DNA of 18,404 nt from Flavobacterium sp. (GCA_030150335.1 JASLGC010000162.1:1-18404); one strand, 5' to 3'; numbered from the stretch's first letter, positions 1 through 7,857 are shown. Translations and numbers: made by a program. Notes: a model not told the origin generated them from the sequence alone.

Positions 1-1934
1 GCCTCACTTTCAGCAACGTTTACAGGCAATCCAGAAATCACCACAAACTCTTGTGCTATATTTTCAAAACCAAACCCTGTTTGCTTCAACAATGGTTGCA
101 ATTCTCGCAACATTTCTATTTCATACGGTGCATAATACAACGTCAATGGAAATAACAACTGTTGAGAAGATGCTTGCTGCACTCGAATATTTTCCATGAA
201 CTTCTCATATAAAATACGCTGATGTGCACGCCCTTGATCTATTACTACCATCCCTGATTTGATAGGGCTAACAATATATTTTCTGTTAATCTGAAAACGC
301 TTAACGCCACTATTTTCCTCTTTAGAGTTTTCAAACAAATTCCCAGTTATAAAATCACTTTCTAATTTAATGTTTGAAACATCTAATTCGTCTCCAGCAG
401 ACTTTAAGCCTTCATACATACTTTCCCACCCCTCAACATTACTCTTTGAAGAAAGAGTTCCACTATCTCTCCTTGATGGTTTACTAAACGATGTACTGCT
501 TTTATTAAAACGAGATTCAAACTCTGTATTGTCATTCCCTTTTGAAGGAATTACAAAATCATCATCAACTCTACTATTTCCTATATCAAAAGAAGACTCT
601 CTATTTCCTTTACTCTCGATAGCGTCAATAAATCTCTCATGTTCAACCACATTTTTTGAGCTATCTAAACTATCAAGATAATTAGCCTCTGATAAATTCC
701 CTTTACTTTCTATGACGTCTATAAAAGGATCCGACTCTATATTGCTAATATTAGATTTTATAAAACCTTCAGCTCCTGCTTCAAATGGATTATACTCAAA
801 TCTATCAGTCTCGGCAGTAATCTCGCGATGAAAAGGATTAAAATTTCTATCCACTTCGATCGTTGGAGTCGTTGCTTCCTTCCCTTCATAATCATACGGA
901 GTATCTAATGTCGAATCCCTATGAAAATCCAAAACAGGAGCAACATTAAACTGTCCTAAACTATGTTTAATAATAGACCTTAAAATACTATATAATGCCT
1001 GTTCATCATCAAACTTCACCTCTGTTTTAGTAGGGTGAATATTAATATCAATAGAATCTGGCGGAACATTAAAATATATAAAATAACTTGGATGAGTTCC
1101 CTCTTTCAAAAGGCCCTCGTATGCTGCTAATATAGCATGATGTAAATAACCACTTTTCACAAAACGATCATTCACAAAGAAAAATTGTTCACCTCTACTC
1201 TTTTTAGCAAACTCAGGTTTCCCAACAAACCCAGTTACCTCAACAATTTCCGTTGTTTCGTTTATTGGAACTAACTTTTCATTAGTTCTAACACCAAAAA
1301 CACTTACGATACGCTGACGTAGATTAGTAGGTACTAAATTAAATACTTCACTCCCATTGTGAATCAATGTAAAGTGAATATTGTTGTGAACTAAAACAAT
1401 TCGTTCAAACTCATCGATAATATTTCTCAGCTCAACATTATCTGATTTAAGAAAATTACGGCGTGCGGGTATATTGAAGAATAAATTTTTAACTGAAAAG
1501 GAAGTCCCACAAGGCACTACAGCAACTTCTTGGCTAACCAATTTAGTTCCTTCAATAATGATATGAGTACCTAATTCTGCAGAATGCAGACGTGTTTTTA
1601 ACTCTACATGGGCAATAGCCGCAATAGAAGCTAATGCCTCTCCTCTAAATCCTTTGGTACTTAATGCAAATAAATCTTCTGCTCTTGAAATCTTTGATGT
1701 AGCATGACGCTCAAATGCCATACGGGCATCCACATCACTCATTCCTTTCCCATTATCAATAACCTGTATTAAGGTTTTCCCTGCCTCCTTTAAAATTAAT
1801 TTAATTTCTGTCGCACCAGCATCAACTGCATTCTCAATCAACTCTTTAACAACAGAAGCTGGTCTTTGAACAACTTCCCCTGCTGCGATCTGATTCGCTA
1901 CGTGGTCCGGCAGTAAACGAATTATATCTGACAT
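1..1934 (-). CDS. mutL: DNA mismatch repair protein MutL (3' end outside window)
   Basis: MutL links MutS mismatch recognition to strand removal. The reading frame opens at the ATG at 1934-1932 and stays open to the window edge, giving at least 645 residues, so the C-terminus is missing here. The GHKL ATPase motifs are clear: ELIENAVDAGA (residues 31-41), DNGKGM (60-65), ATSKI (78-82) and STKGFRGEAL (92-101). After the transducer domain comes a long polar, low-complexity linker (about residues 340-540) that contains a duplicated FID(V/A)IESKGN segment (residues 404-413 and 435-444). The C-terminal domain starts near residue 550. At the usual endonuclease motif it reads DQGRAHQRILYE from D566, which departs from the canonical DQHA(X)2E(X)4E. 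A -7 promoter box lies upstream. Identity is certain; whether the endonuclease is active is open. Confidence 0.97.
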   Translation of the reverse strand, partial: MSDIIRLLPDHVANQIAAGEVVQRPASVVKELIENAVDAGATEIKLILKEAGKTLIQVIDNGKGMSDVDARMAFERHATSKISRAEDLFALSTKGFRGEALASIAAIAHVELKTRLHSAELGTHIIIEGTKLVSQEVAVVPCGTSFSVKNLFFNIPARRNFLKSDNVELRNIIDEFERIVLVHNNIHFTLIHNGSEVFNLVPTNLRQRIVSVFGVRTNEKLVPINETTEIVEVTGFVGKPEFAKKSRGEQFFFVNDRFVKSGYLHHAILAAYEGLLKEGTHPSYFIYFNVPPDSIDINIHPTKTEVKFDDEQALYSILRSIIKHSLGQFNVAPVLDFHRDSTLDTPYDYEGKEATTPTIEVDRNFNPFHREITAETDRFEYNPFEAGAEGFIKSNISNIESDPFIDVIESKGNLSEANYLDSLDSSKNVVEHERFIDAIESKGNRESSFDIGNSRVDDDFVIPSKGNDNTEFESRFNKSSTSFSKPSRRDSGTLSSKSNVEGWESMYEGLKSAGDELDVSNIKLESDFITGNLFENSKEENSGVKRFQINRKYIVSPIKSGMVVIDQGRAHQRILYEKFMENIRVQQASSQQLLFPLTLYYAPYEIEMLRELQPLLKQTGFGFENIAQEFVVISGLPVNVAESE

Positions 1935-1986
1935 TTATTTGCTTAAGCTTTTTTAGTGTTTATTACGAAATATTTTATCCGAAAAA

Positions 1987-1994
1987 CAAATTTA
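1987..1994 (-). promoter_or_regulatory. Probable mutL promoter -7 box
   Basis: On the minus strand the sequence TAAATTTG matches the Bacteroidota -7 consensus TAnnTTTG exactly and lies about 50 bases upstream of the mutL ATG. I found no convincing -33 TTG at normal spacing. Confidence 0.45.
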
Positions 1995-2046
1995 AAGAAT
2001 TATAATCGCCTTTACTATTTCTCAATTGTAATTTATTCTAAAATAA

Positions 2047-2078
2047 AAAAACCTGTAAAATTGCTTTTACAGGTTTTT
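2047..2078 (-). terminator. Hairpin terminator after ribH
   Basis: A 14-bp perfect stem, AAAAACCTGTAAAA at 2047-2060 and its complement at 2065-2078, encloses a 4-base loop (TTGC). On the minus strand it follows the ribH stop codon and runs into a T-rich tract, as expected for intrinsic termination of the TPR-ribH transcript. The A and T flanks on both sides would let it work in either direction. Confidence 0.8.
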
Positions 2079-2104
2079 CAATATTTTATTGATGAGTTTT
2101 GACT

Positions 2105-2593
2105 CTATCTTCTATTTAACTCAATCATCTTCAGTGCTGCTACAGCTGCTTCAGTACCTTTGTTACCGTGCTCACCGCCACTACGTGCTAATGATTGTTC
2201 AATTTTATTATCTGTTAGCACACAGAATATAACTGGAATGTCAGAAATCAAGTTCAAGTCTTTAATACCTTGAGTTACTCCCTCACATACAAATTCGAAG
2301 TGCATTGTTTCACCTTTAATAACGCATCCCATTACGATAACTGCGTCAAGCTCCTCATCTACTTCAATCATTTTCTTAGCTCCGAAAATCAATTCAAAAC
2401 TTCCTGGTACATTCCAACGAACGATATTATCTTGAAGCATTCCGCAATCTAATAATGCAGCCTCTGCCCCTTTATAAAGTCCATTTGTAATTTCATCATT
2501 CCATTCTGATACAACAATACCTACTTTAAAATCCTTTGCATTTGGTAAAGTAGCTTTATTATACTCAGATAGGTTTTTATTTGCTGTTGCCAT
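2105..2593 (-). CDS. ribH: 6,7-dimethyl-8-ribityllumazine synthase
   Basis: This enzyme condenses 5-amino-6-ribitylaminouracil with dihydroxybutanone phosphate, the penultimate step of riboflavin synthesis, and the family normally forms cytosolic 60-mers or pentamers. The 162-residue protein is of normal length. Visible family motifs are SEWN near the N-terminus (the aromatic residue that stacks on the substrate), VPGSFEL, GCVIKGETMHFEFV with the catalytic-region histidine, PVIFCVLT and the C-terminal SGGEHGNKGTEAA. It is translationally coupled to the upstream TPR gene: the TPR stop codon TAA is followed by a single base and then this ATG. The pairing with a TPR membrane protein has no evident link to riboflavin and looks like simple co-transcription. 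A strong terminator follows. Confidence 0.97.
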   Translation of the reverse strand: MATANKNLSEYNKATLPNAKDFKVGIVVSEWNDEITNGLYKGAEAALLDCGMLQDNIVRWNVPGSFELIFGAKKMIEVDEELDAVIVMGCVIKGETMHFEFVCEGVTQGIKDLNLISDIPVIFCVLTDNKIEQSLARSGGEHGNKGTEAAVAALKMIELNRR

Positions 2594-2594
2594 T

Positions 2595-3380
2595 TTATTG
2601 TGCTAATCCAATCAACGCTTCAACTCCATTTGCTTCAGCTGAACCTTGATAGTTGTTTTTAATTTCAGTGAAAATTTTCGCTGCATCCTCTTTTTTACCC
2701 ATCTCTAAAGCAACTAATCCCGCTTTATTCAAGAATCTTGGTGCAGTAAAATCATTCTTTTGTTGTGCTGCTGCTTTTTTGTAGTAATCAAAAGCGTCTT
2801 CTTTTTGTCCTAATTCAGAAAAAGCATCTCCAATAGCACCTAAAGCTAAAGAACCTAATAATTGGTCTTTACTTTTAAATTTCTCTAAATGCTCAATTGC
2901 TTTTTGAAACTCTCCTTGGTTTAAATAAGAAGTACCAGCGTAGTAATGTGCTAAGTTAGCAGATTGTGTTCCTTTGTAATTTTCAATAATACCTAAGAAA
3001 CCTAATTTACCTTCTCCTCCGTTTAATGCAAGATTAAAAAGAGAATCTTTAGCAGTACCGTTCATTAAAGCATTGTTATAGTATGACTGTGCTTGGAACA
3101 TTTCATTTGCAGCATCGTCATTCTTAGGCTCTACAACAAATTTATCATATCCAATATATCCCATAGTAGCTAATGCAATAGCACCTACGATACCAAAAAT
3201 TGCTTTTTGATTACGCACTGCCCAATTTTCTACTCTATTTGCACGCTCATCTAAAGTATTAAATACCTCAGCAGTTGTACTATTAGTAGTATCTACATTA
3301 TTATATTGATCGAACTCATTAGCTTCTTGTTCTTTTTCAGGTTTAGGAGCTTTATAACCTCTTTTATTATAAGTTGCCAT
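2595..3380 (-). CDS. Membrane-anchored tetratricopeptide repeat protein (YfgM-like)
   Basis: The 261-residue protein has a charged cytoplasmic N-terminus (residues 1-58), one hydrophobic segment (about 60-79, rich in Ile, Gly and Ala) and a periplasmic region with TPR-type helices at about 140-245, such as AHYYAGTSYLNQGEFQKAI and LGAIGDAFSELGQKEDAF. This matches the YfgM/TPR_21-like layout of single-pass proteins that act as periplasmic scaffolds or chaperone partners; the exact function in Bacteroidota is not known to me. It lies first in an operon with ribH (one base between stop and start) and is divergent from recF, with a perfect -7 box in the shared upstream region. Confidence 0.8.
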   Translation of the reverse strand: MATYNKRGYKAPKPEKEQEANEFDQYNNVDTTNSTTAEVFNTLDERANRVENWAVRNQKAIFGIVGAIALATMGYIGYDKFVVEPKNDDAANEMFQAQSYYNNALMNGTAKDSLFNLALNGGEGKLGFLGIIENYKGTQSANLAHYYAGTSYLNQGEFQKAIEHLEKFKSKDQLLGSLALGAIGDAFSELGQKEDAFDYYKKAAAQQKNDFTAPRFLNKAGLVALEMGKKEDAAKIFTEIKNNYQGSAEANGVEALIGLAQ

Positions 3381-3402
3381 GTATACAAAGTTTAATGAGT
3401 CG

Positions 3403-3410
3403 CAAAAATA
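3403..3410 (-). promoter_or_regulatory. Probable promoter -7 box of the TPR-ribH operon
   Basis: The minus strand reads TATTTTTG, an exact match to TAnnTTTG, 23 bases upstream of the TPR gene ATG. It lies in the gap between the divergent TPR and recF genes. Confidence 0.5.
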
Positions 3411-3455
3411 GGATTTTTATTGTAATATAAAAGTGCTTTCTATTTATATTTTTGA

Positions 3456-3462
3456 TAATTTG
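3456..3462 (+). promoter_or_regulatory. Possible recF promoter -7 box
   Basis: TAATTTG followed by CA resembles the Bacteroidota -7 motif but is one base short of the perfect spacing. It lies about 53 bases upstream of the GTG start preferred here for recF, and inside the longest possible reading frame (TTG at 3452), which argues against that upstream start. Confidence 0.3.
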
Positions 3463-3514
3463 CACCGAAATTTCACATAGCCCTCTTGAAAACGTTAAAA
3501 AACCTAATAACTAC

Positions 3515-4609
3515 GTGTATTTAAAAAAATTAAACCTCTTAAATTTCAAAAATATTAGTGATAAAACCTTCACTTTTAACCAGCGAATCAACTGTTTTGT
3601 TGGCCTAAATGGCGTGGGTAAAACTAATATCTTGGACGCAATATATTATATGGCATATGGAAAGAGTTATTTCAATCCTGTGGCCCTACAAAATATTAGA
3701 CACAATGAAGACTTTTTCGTTATTGATGGAACTTTTGTCAAAGATGATAAAGACGAACATATCGTTTGCAGTTTAAAAAAAGGACAGAAAAAGATCTTAA
3801 AGAGAAATAGTAAAAACTATGAGCGCTTCTCTGATCACTTTGGGTTTATCCCTTTAGTTATTATCTCCCCTTCTGATAGTGATTTAATTACTGAAGGTAG
3901 TGAAACGCGTCGTAAATTTATTGATAGTGTTATCTCGCAAATGGATAATACATACCTACAATATCTTATACAATATCAAAAGCTTATTACGCAACGTAAT
4001 GCACTTTTAAAACACTTTGCTCAAAACCAATATTTTGACAAAGACACACTTGAAGTATATAACGAACAAATCGCTGAATTAGCTCATCCCATCCATTTGA
4101 AAAGAAAAGAGTTTATTGATCAATTTACTCCTATTTTCAACCGTTATCACAAACTGATTACTGAGGATAAAGACAATGTTACGCTAAGTTATGAAACACA
4201 ATTAGACTCTATGTCTATGTTAGAGTTATTCAATGAATTCTTAGCGAAAGACCGCATCCTACAATATACTTCTGTTGGAATACACAAAGATGATTTGTCT
4301 TTCGAACTGAAAGGGCATCCTATTAAAAAATTTGGTTCTCAAGGGCAACAAAAATCATTTTTAATCGCTTTGAAATTAGCGCAGTTTGACTTCTTAAAAG
4401 AGTATAGAGGAGTTGCTCCTATCCTTCTTTTTGACGATATATTCGACAAATTAGATGAGAACAGAGTCCGTAAAATATTAGAATTAGTAAATTTAGATAC
4501 TTTCGGACAACTTTTCATTTCGGATACACACGTAGAGCGAACTGAGAGCTTATTAAACAGCATCCACCAAGATTTTGAAATTTTCAAAATACAACAAAAC
4601 GAAGAATAA
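3515..4609 (+). CDS. recF: DNA replication and repair protein RecF
   Basis: RecF is an SMC-like ABC ATPase that helps RecOR load RecA at gapped DNA. I place the start at the GTG at 3515, giving 364 residues beginning (M)YLKKLNLLNFKNI, which is the usual RecF N-terminus. The frame is open upstream to a TTG at 3452, but that extension has no family character and overlaps a promoter-like box. Motifs (numbered from GTG): Walker A GLNGVGKT at 30-37, ABC signature FGSQGQQKS at 273-281, Walker B with D-loop LLFDDIFDKLD at 304-314, and the switch histidine in ISDTH near 339. murB follows 18 bases later on the same strand and is probably co-transcribed. The RecF call is firm; the start is a judgement. 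Confidence 0.95.
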   Translation: MYLKKLNLLNFKNISDKTFTFNQRINCFVGLNGVGKTNILDAIYYMAYGKSYFNPVALQNIRHNEDFFVIDGTFVKDDKDEHIVCSLKKGQKKILKRNSKNYERFSDHFGFIPLVIISPSDSDLITEGSETRRKFIDSVISQMDNTYLQYLIQYQKLITQRNALLKHFAQNQYFDKDTLEVYNEQIAELAHPIHLKRKEFIDQFTPIFNRYHKLITEDKDNVTLSYETQLDSMSMLELFNEFLAKDRILQYTSVGIHKDDLSFELKGHPIKKFGSQGQQKSFLIALKLAQFDFLKEYRGVAPILLFDDIFDKLDENRVRKILELVNLDTFGQLFISDTHVERTESLLNSIHQDFEIFKIQQNEE

Positions 4610-4627
4610 ATTTAATTAATTACCATC

Positions 4628-5641
4628 ATGAAAATTCTTGAAAACATATCATTAAAACCATACAACACTTTCGGATTAGACGTTAAGGCTAAATACTTTG
4701 TTGAAGTAAACAACCTTACTGACTTGAAAGAAATAGTTAAGGCAAACGATAGCCAAAAACTATTTATTTTGGGTGGTGGTAGTAATATGTTGTTAACTAC
4801 AGATATTGATAAAATTGTAGTTAAGTTGAATTTAAAAGGTATTGAAGTAATTGAAACCAACGACAACTCTGTCTTAGTGGAAGCACAAGCAGGTGAAAAC
4901 TGGCACGAATTTGTTCTTTGGGCTTTATCTCATGACTTTGGAGGAATTGAAAACCTTTCACTAATCCCAGGAAATGTAGGTACTACTCCAATTCAAAACA
5001 TCGGAGCTTACGGTGTAGAAGTAAAAGACTGCTTACACAGTTGTAAAGCATTAAACTTAAAAACGCTTAAAATAGAAGAATTCACAAACAAAGACTGTGA
5101 ATTTGCCTATAGAGAAAGCATCTTCAAAAACAGTTTAAAAGACCAATATATCATCACGTCTGTAACATTTAAACTAACGAAGAATCAACACAACTTAAAG
5201 ATTGAATATGGTGCTATTCAGAAAGAATTAGATACTGATAAAATACAGAACCCAACTATTCAAGATATCAGCAATGCTGTAATTAGAATTAGACAAAGCA
5301 AATTACCAGATCCGAAAGAAATTGGAAATAGTGGTAGTTTCTTTAAAAATCCTATTGTTTCTACTGAAACCTTCAATCACCTTATCAATATTTACCCAAA
5401 TATGCCTCATTACATCCTAAATGATCAAGAGGTAAAAATCCCTGCTGGATGGTTAATTGAAAAGATTGGTTTTAAAGGATATCGTATTGGTGATGCAGGT
5501 GTACATAATTTACAAGCTCTTGTGCTGGTAAACTATGGAAAAGCGACTGGTTCACAAATCAAAAAGCTATCTCAAACTATTCAAAATGAAGTAAACAAAG
5601 TGTTCGGGATAAGCATCTCAGCAGAGGTTAACATCTTTTAA
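4628..5641 (+). CDS. murB: UDP-N-acetylenolpyruvoylglucosamine reductase
   Basis: MurB is the cytosolic FAD enzyme that uses NADPH to reduce enolpyruvyl-UDP-GlcNAc to UDP-MurNAc in peptidoglycan synthesis. The 337-residue protein is of the longer, E. coli-like type. Visible motifs: NTFGLDVKAKYF at the N-terminus; the FAD pyrophosphate-binding LGGGSNML; GIENLSLIPGNVGTTPIQNIGAYG; the substrate-binding arginine in FAYRESIF; the proton-donor serine in GNSGSFFKNP; GDAGVHNLQALVLVN; and a C-terminal acidic residue in SAEVNIF equivalent to the catalytic glutamate of E. coli MurB. All key residues are present. It follows recF closely, probably in the same transcript, with no functional link beyond housekeeping. 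Confidence 0.97.
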   Translation: MKILENISLKPYNTFGLDVKAKYFVEVNNLTDLKEIVKANDSQKLFILGGGSNMLLTTDIDKIVVKLNLKGIEVIETNDNSVLVEAQAGENWHEFVLWALSHDFGGIENLSLIPGNVGTTPIQNIGAYGVEVKDCLHSCKALNLKTLKIEEFTNKDCEFAYRESIFKNSLKDQYIITSVTFKLTKNQHNLKIEYGAIQKELDTDKIQNPTIQDISNAVIRIRQSKLPDPKEIGNSGSFFKNPIVSTETFNHLINIYPNMPHYILNDQEVKIPAGWLIEKIGFKGYRIGDAGVHNLQALVLVNYGKATGSQIKKLSQTIQNEVNKVFGISISAEVNIF

Positions 5642-5671
5642 AAAACTTATTTTAATCTTACAGATAAATTG

Positions 5672-5679
5672 TACATTTG
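5672..5679 (+). promoter_or_regulatory. Probable promoter -7 box for the glycosyltransferase-sigma pair
   Basis: TACATTTG matches TAnnTTTG exactly and is followed by a C. It lies 27 bases upstream of the glycosyltransferase ATG, in the only gap between murB and that gene. Confidence 0.5.
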
Positions 5680-5706
5680 CCTACCTCTATTTGAAGGGAA
5701 TTCATT

Positions 5707-6813
5707 ATGCTAACAATATTATTTTACCTATTTATTGCAGTTTTAATTATTGAGATTCTACAGTACGTTATTTTGTACGGCCGTTTGGCATTTAAAACTC
5801 AAAAATCAAATAAAAAAACTGCTGATTTTGAACCTGTTTCCGTAATAGTTTACATCAAAGACCAACAAGAGCAGCTAACTGCTTTTCTTACATCTTTGAT
5901 TAACCAAAACTATCCTGAGTTTGAAGTCATCTTAGTAAATAATGCATCCGAAGATAACAGTTTAGAAATTTTAGAATCTTTCGATCGCCAATTTCCAAAT
6001 GCAAAATTAGTTAACGTTGCAAACAATGAGGCCTTCTGGGGCAACAAAAAGTATGCTCTTACTTTAGGTATTAAAGTAACTACTTATGAGCGCTATATTT
6101 TTATAGACCCGTCTGTCACTCCAATTAATCTTAATTGGTTAGCAAGTCTGACAAGTAACTTCTCAAGCAAAAAGAAAATAGTAATTGGACATACAAGCAT
6201 TCAAAGAAAAAAGAGATCTTTTGCCAACAAATTACTGCGCTACCAAAATACATTCAAAACAATCAACTTGTTTTCTTGGGCATCAGTAGGCAAACCATTT
6301 CATGGAAATGCTCAAAATCAAGGATACGACAAAGACCTTTTTTTCAAAGTAAATGGCTTTATAGAACACATGAAAACTCCTTATGGAGATGAATATGCTT
6401 TTATCAACCAAATTGGTACCCGTAGCAACGTAGCCACTGCTACCCACCCTGATAGTTTTGTCATAACAGAGACAGACAACAAATTTTCTACTTGGAAAAA
6501 ACAAATGAAAACCAATGACTTGTTGCTTAGAAGTTCTAAAGTTAGCAACAATATCAAAGTTCGCTTTTTCAATCTTTGTCTTGTGTTATTCTTTGTGTCT
6601 TTTACAATATTAATTTCCTTTTTACACCAATGGGAAATCGTTATTGGCCTTTTTATTTTCAGATATATCTTAGTTTACATATACAATACTAAACTTTTTA
6701 AGCTTTTTTTAAACAAAGATCTTCTTTGGACTCTTCCTATCTTAGAAATAATTCATATTTTTATATCTACATACTACAGTGTAATACACTTTATCTCAAG
6801 AAAAAAGATTTGA
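5707..6813 (+). CDS. Membrane-bound family 2 glycosyltransferase
   Basis: The 368-residue protein starts with one hydrophobic segment (residues 1-25), then a GT-A domain beginning VSVIVYIKDQQEQL, with SLINQNYPEFEVILVNNASEDNS (about 63-85), and ends in a cluster of about three membrane segments (288-365). It most resembles inner-membrane GT2 enzymes that act on lipid-linked or cell-surface sugars. Two usual motifs are weak: where a DxD metal-binding motif is expected it reads FIDPSVTP (132-139), and the acceptor-site motif is represented by GDEYAF (227-232). A tryptophan-containing STWKKQ segment (261-266) stands where the family QxxRW-like motif would be. Substrate is unknown, and reduced or altered catalysis is possible. 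Its stop overlaps the start of the sigma factor gene. Confidence 0.85.
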   Translation: MLTILFYLFIAVLIIEILQYVILYGRLAFKTQKSNKKTADFEPVSVIVYIKDQQEQLTAFLTSLINQNYPEFEVILVNNASEDNSLEILESFDRQFPNAKLVNVANNEAFWGNKKYALTLGIKVTTYERYIFIDPSVTPINLNWLASLTSNFSSKKKIVIGHTSIQRKKRSFANKLLRYQNTFKTINLFSWASVGKPFHGNAQNQGYDKDLFFKVNGFIEHMKTPYGDEYAFINQIGTRSNVATATHPDSFVITETDNKFSTWKKQMKTNDLLLRSSKVSNNIKVRFFNLCLVLFFVSFTILISFLHQWEIVIGLFIFRYILVYIYNTKLFKLFLNKDLLWTLPILEIIHIFISTYYSVIHFISRKKI

Positions 6814-7385
6814 AAGACTTAGTTCCACAAAATATCGAAGCAGCACAAAAAGGTGACCAAATCGCCTTTACATTTCTACTTAATTTCTATTGGCCAGAAG
6901 TCTATAACTTTATTCTTAAGAGAACAGCTAATGAGGCTGATAGTGAGGATATCACAATTGAAACTTTTTCTAAGGCCTTTTCAAGCATCAAAAGTTACAA
7001 ACCAGAATTTGCTTTTAATACTTGGTTGATTTCTATTGCAAAAAATGTTCATATTGACATGATTCGCAGAAGAAAAAATATGTCATTCATCGACCTAAAC
7101 GACGAATACAATTCCGAATACAGCAATATTGTAGATGATACATCTAATGTAGAAGATAAACTTATCAAAGAGCAAAACTTAGCAATATTTAAAAACTACA
7201 TTCAATTACTTAAACCTCATTACCAAGAAGTAATTGAGCTACGCTTCTTTCAAGAGCTCTCTTACAACGAAATTGCGGAAGTCTTAAACGAACCTCTTAA
7301 TAACGTAAAAGTCAAAATAATGCGCGCTAAAAAGCTTTTAGCAGAGATTATTTTAAAACAAATAGACCATAATTTCAATCTGTAA
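6810..7385 (+). CDS. ECF-type RNA polymerase sigma factor
   Basis: The 191-residue protein is a two-domain sigma-70 family factor. Region 2 covers about residues 20-85 (FLLNFYWPEVYNFI, then DSEDITIETFSKAF and FNTWLISIAKNVHIDMIRRRK). A short acidic linker follows. Region 4 covers about 135-185 (LKPHYQEVIELRFFQELSYNEIAEVLNEPLNNVKVKIMRAKKLL) with the helix-turn-helix. I chose the TTG at 6810, which overlaps the glycosyltransferase stop in the four bases TTGA, because the N-terminus then begins (M)KDLVPQNIEAAQKGD, typical of the family; the frame stays open upstream to another TTG at 6726 but only inside the preceding gene. No anti-sigma factor follows. Target genes are unknown, and the overlap implies translational coupling to the glycosyltransferase. 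Confidence 0.9.
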   Translation: MKDLVPQNIEAAQKGDQIAFTFLLNFYWPEVYNFILKRTANEADSEDITIETFSKAFSSIKSYKPEFAFNTWLISIAKNVHIDMIRRRKNMSFIDLNDEYNSEYSNIVDDTSNVEDKLIKEQNLAIFKNYIQLLKPHYQEVIELRFFQELSYNEIAEVLNEPLNNVKVKIMRAKKLLAEIILKQIDHNFNL

Positions 7386-7608
7386 TTGAATCTAATTTAT
7401 TACTACACAAAATCTATTTCTTGCACATTTACGTGACAAGCCAATTTTACTTACCTAAAATACTCTCAGTAACGATTGTAATTACTTGATAAAAATCTCA
7501 ATTCACACATTTCACCCACCTCATCACTTGTTTACTTACCTCCTTCTATCTACTTTTCTTGTAATAATTACCAAGCCGATATTTCTCATAACAAACAAAT
7601 AGGTTCTC

Positions 7609-7698
7609 TGGCACCTAATGGCACAATACCGGCATATTTCTGGCACTTTACCCCTAAAAACAGGCATTTTCTTGGAGAAAAGTGCCAGCATTGTGCCA
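7609..7698. repeat. Nested inverted repeats with helically spaced GGCA motifs
   Basis: Outer arms TGGCACAAT (7619-7627) and ATTGTGCCA (7690-7698) and inner arms CTGGCACTTT (7640-7649) and AAAGTGCCAG (7679-7688) are perfect inverted repeats. GGCA occurs at 7610, 7620, 7631, 7642 and 7663 on the plus strand (intervals 10, 11, 11, 21) and its complement TGCC at 7683 and 7694. The left half differs from the right by an 11-base insertion between the arms, one helical turn. It could be a regulator-binding array, a structured RNA or a mobile remnant; I cannot decide which. Confidence 0.6.
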
Positions 7699-7786
7699 AA
7701 ATACACCTGCAAAACCTTTCTCTTTTCCTATCTATAAACAGTTGAAAATATCCCCGAAAAAAAGGTAAAATAAAGTACATCTTAAA

Positions 7787-7801
7787 TTCTCACATTGAGA
7801 A
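7787..7801. repeat. Short palindrome upstream of nirK
   Basis: TTCTCA-CAT-TGAGAA is a perfect 6-bp inverted repeat with a 3-base centre, about 138 bases upstream of the inferred nirK transcription start. It might be an operator, but palindromes this short also occur by chance. Confidence 0.25.
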
Positions 7802-7857
7802 ACATAAAACCACATCTACTGACATATCAATCACTTACACTTATAAAATATTTTTTA

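Noticed and set aside
370..681. A 103-codon open frame on the plus strand
   Set aside because: It is antisense to the low-complexity MutL linker, Ser/Leu-rich as expected from the complement of polar codons, and has no family features.
7486..7501. A TTGATAAAAATC sequence resembling an FNR box
   Set aside because: It is not a true palindrome with correct spacing, and it lies about 450 bases upstream of the nirK start, too far for an ordinary FNR site.
7446..7541. Direct repeat TTTACTTACCT, two copies 85 bases apart
   Set aside because: It is only 11 bases long in pyrimidine-rich DNA and has no link to a known site; recorded but not treated as an attachment site.
7586..7780. A 64-codon open frame on the minus strand in the nirK upstream region
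   Set aside because: It runs through the GGCA inverted repeats, has an odd Cys/Arg-rich composition and no recognisable domain; the repeat structure explains the sequence better.
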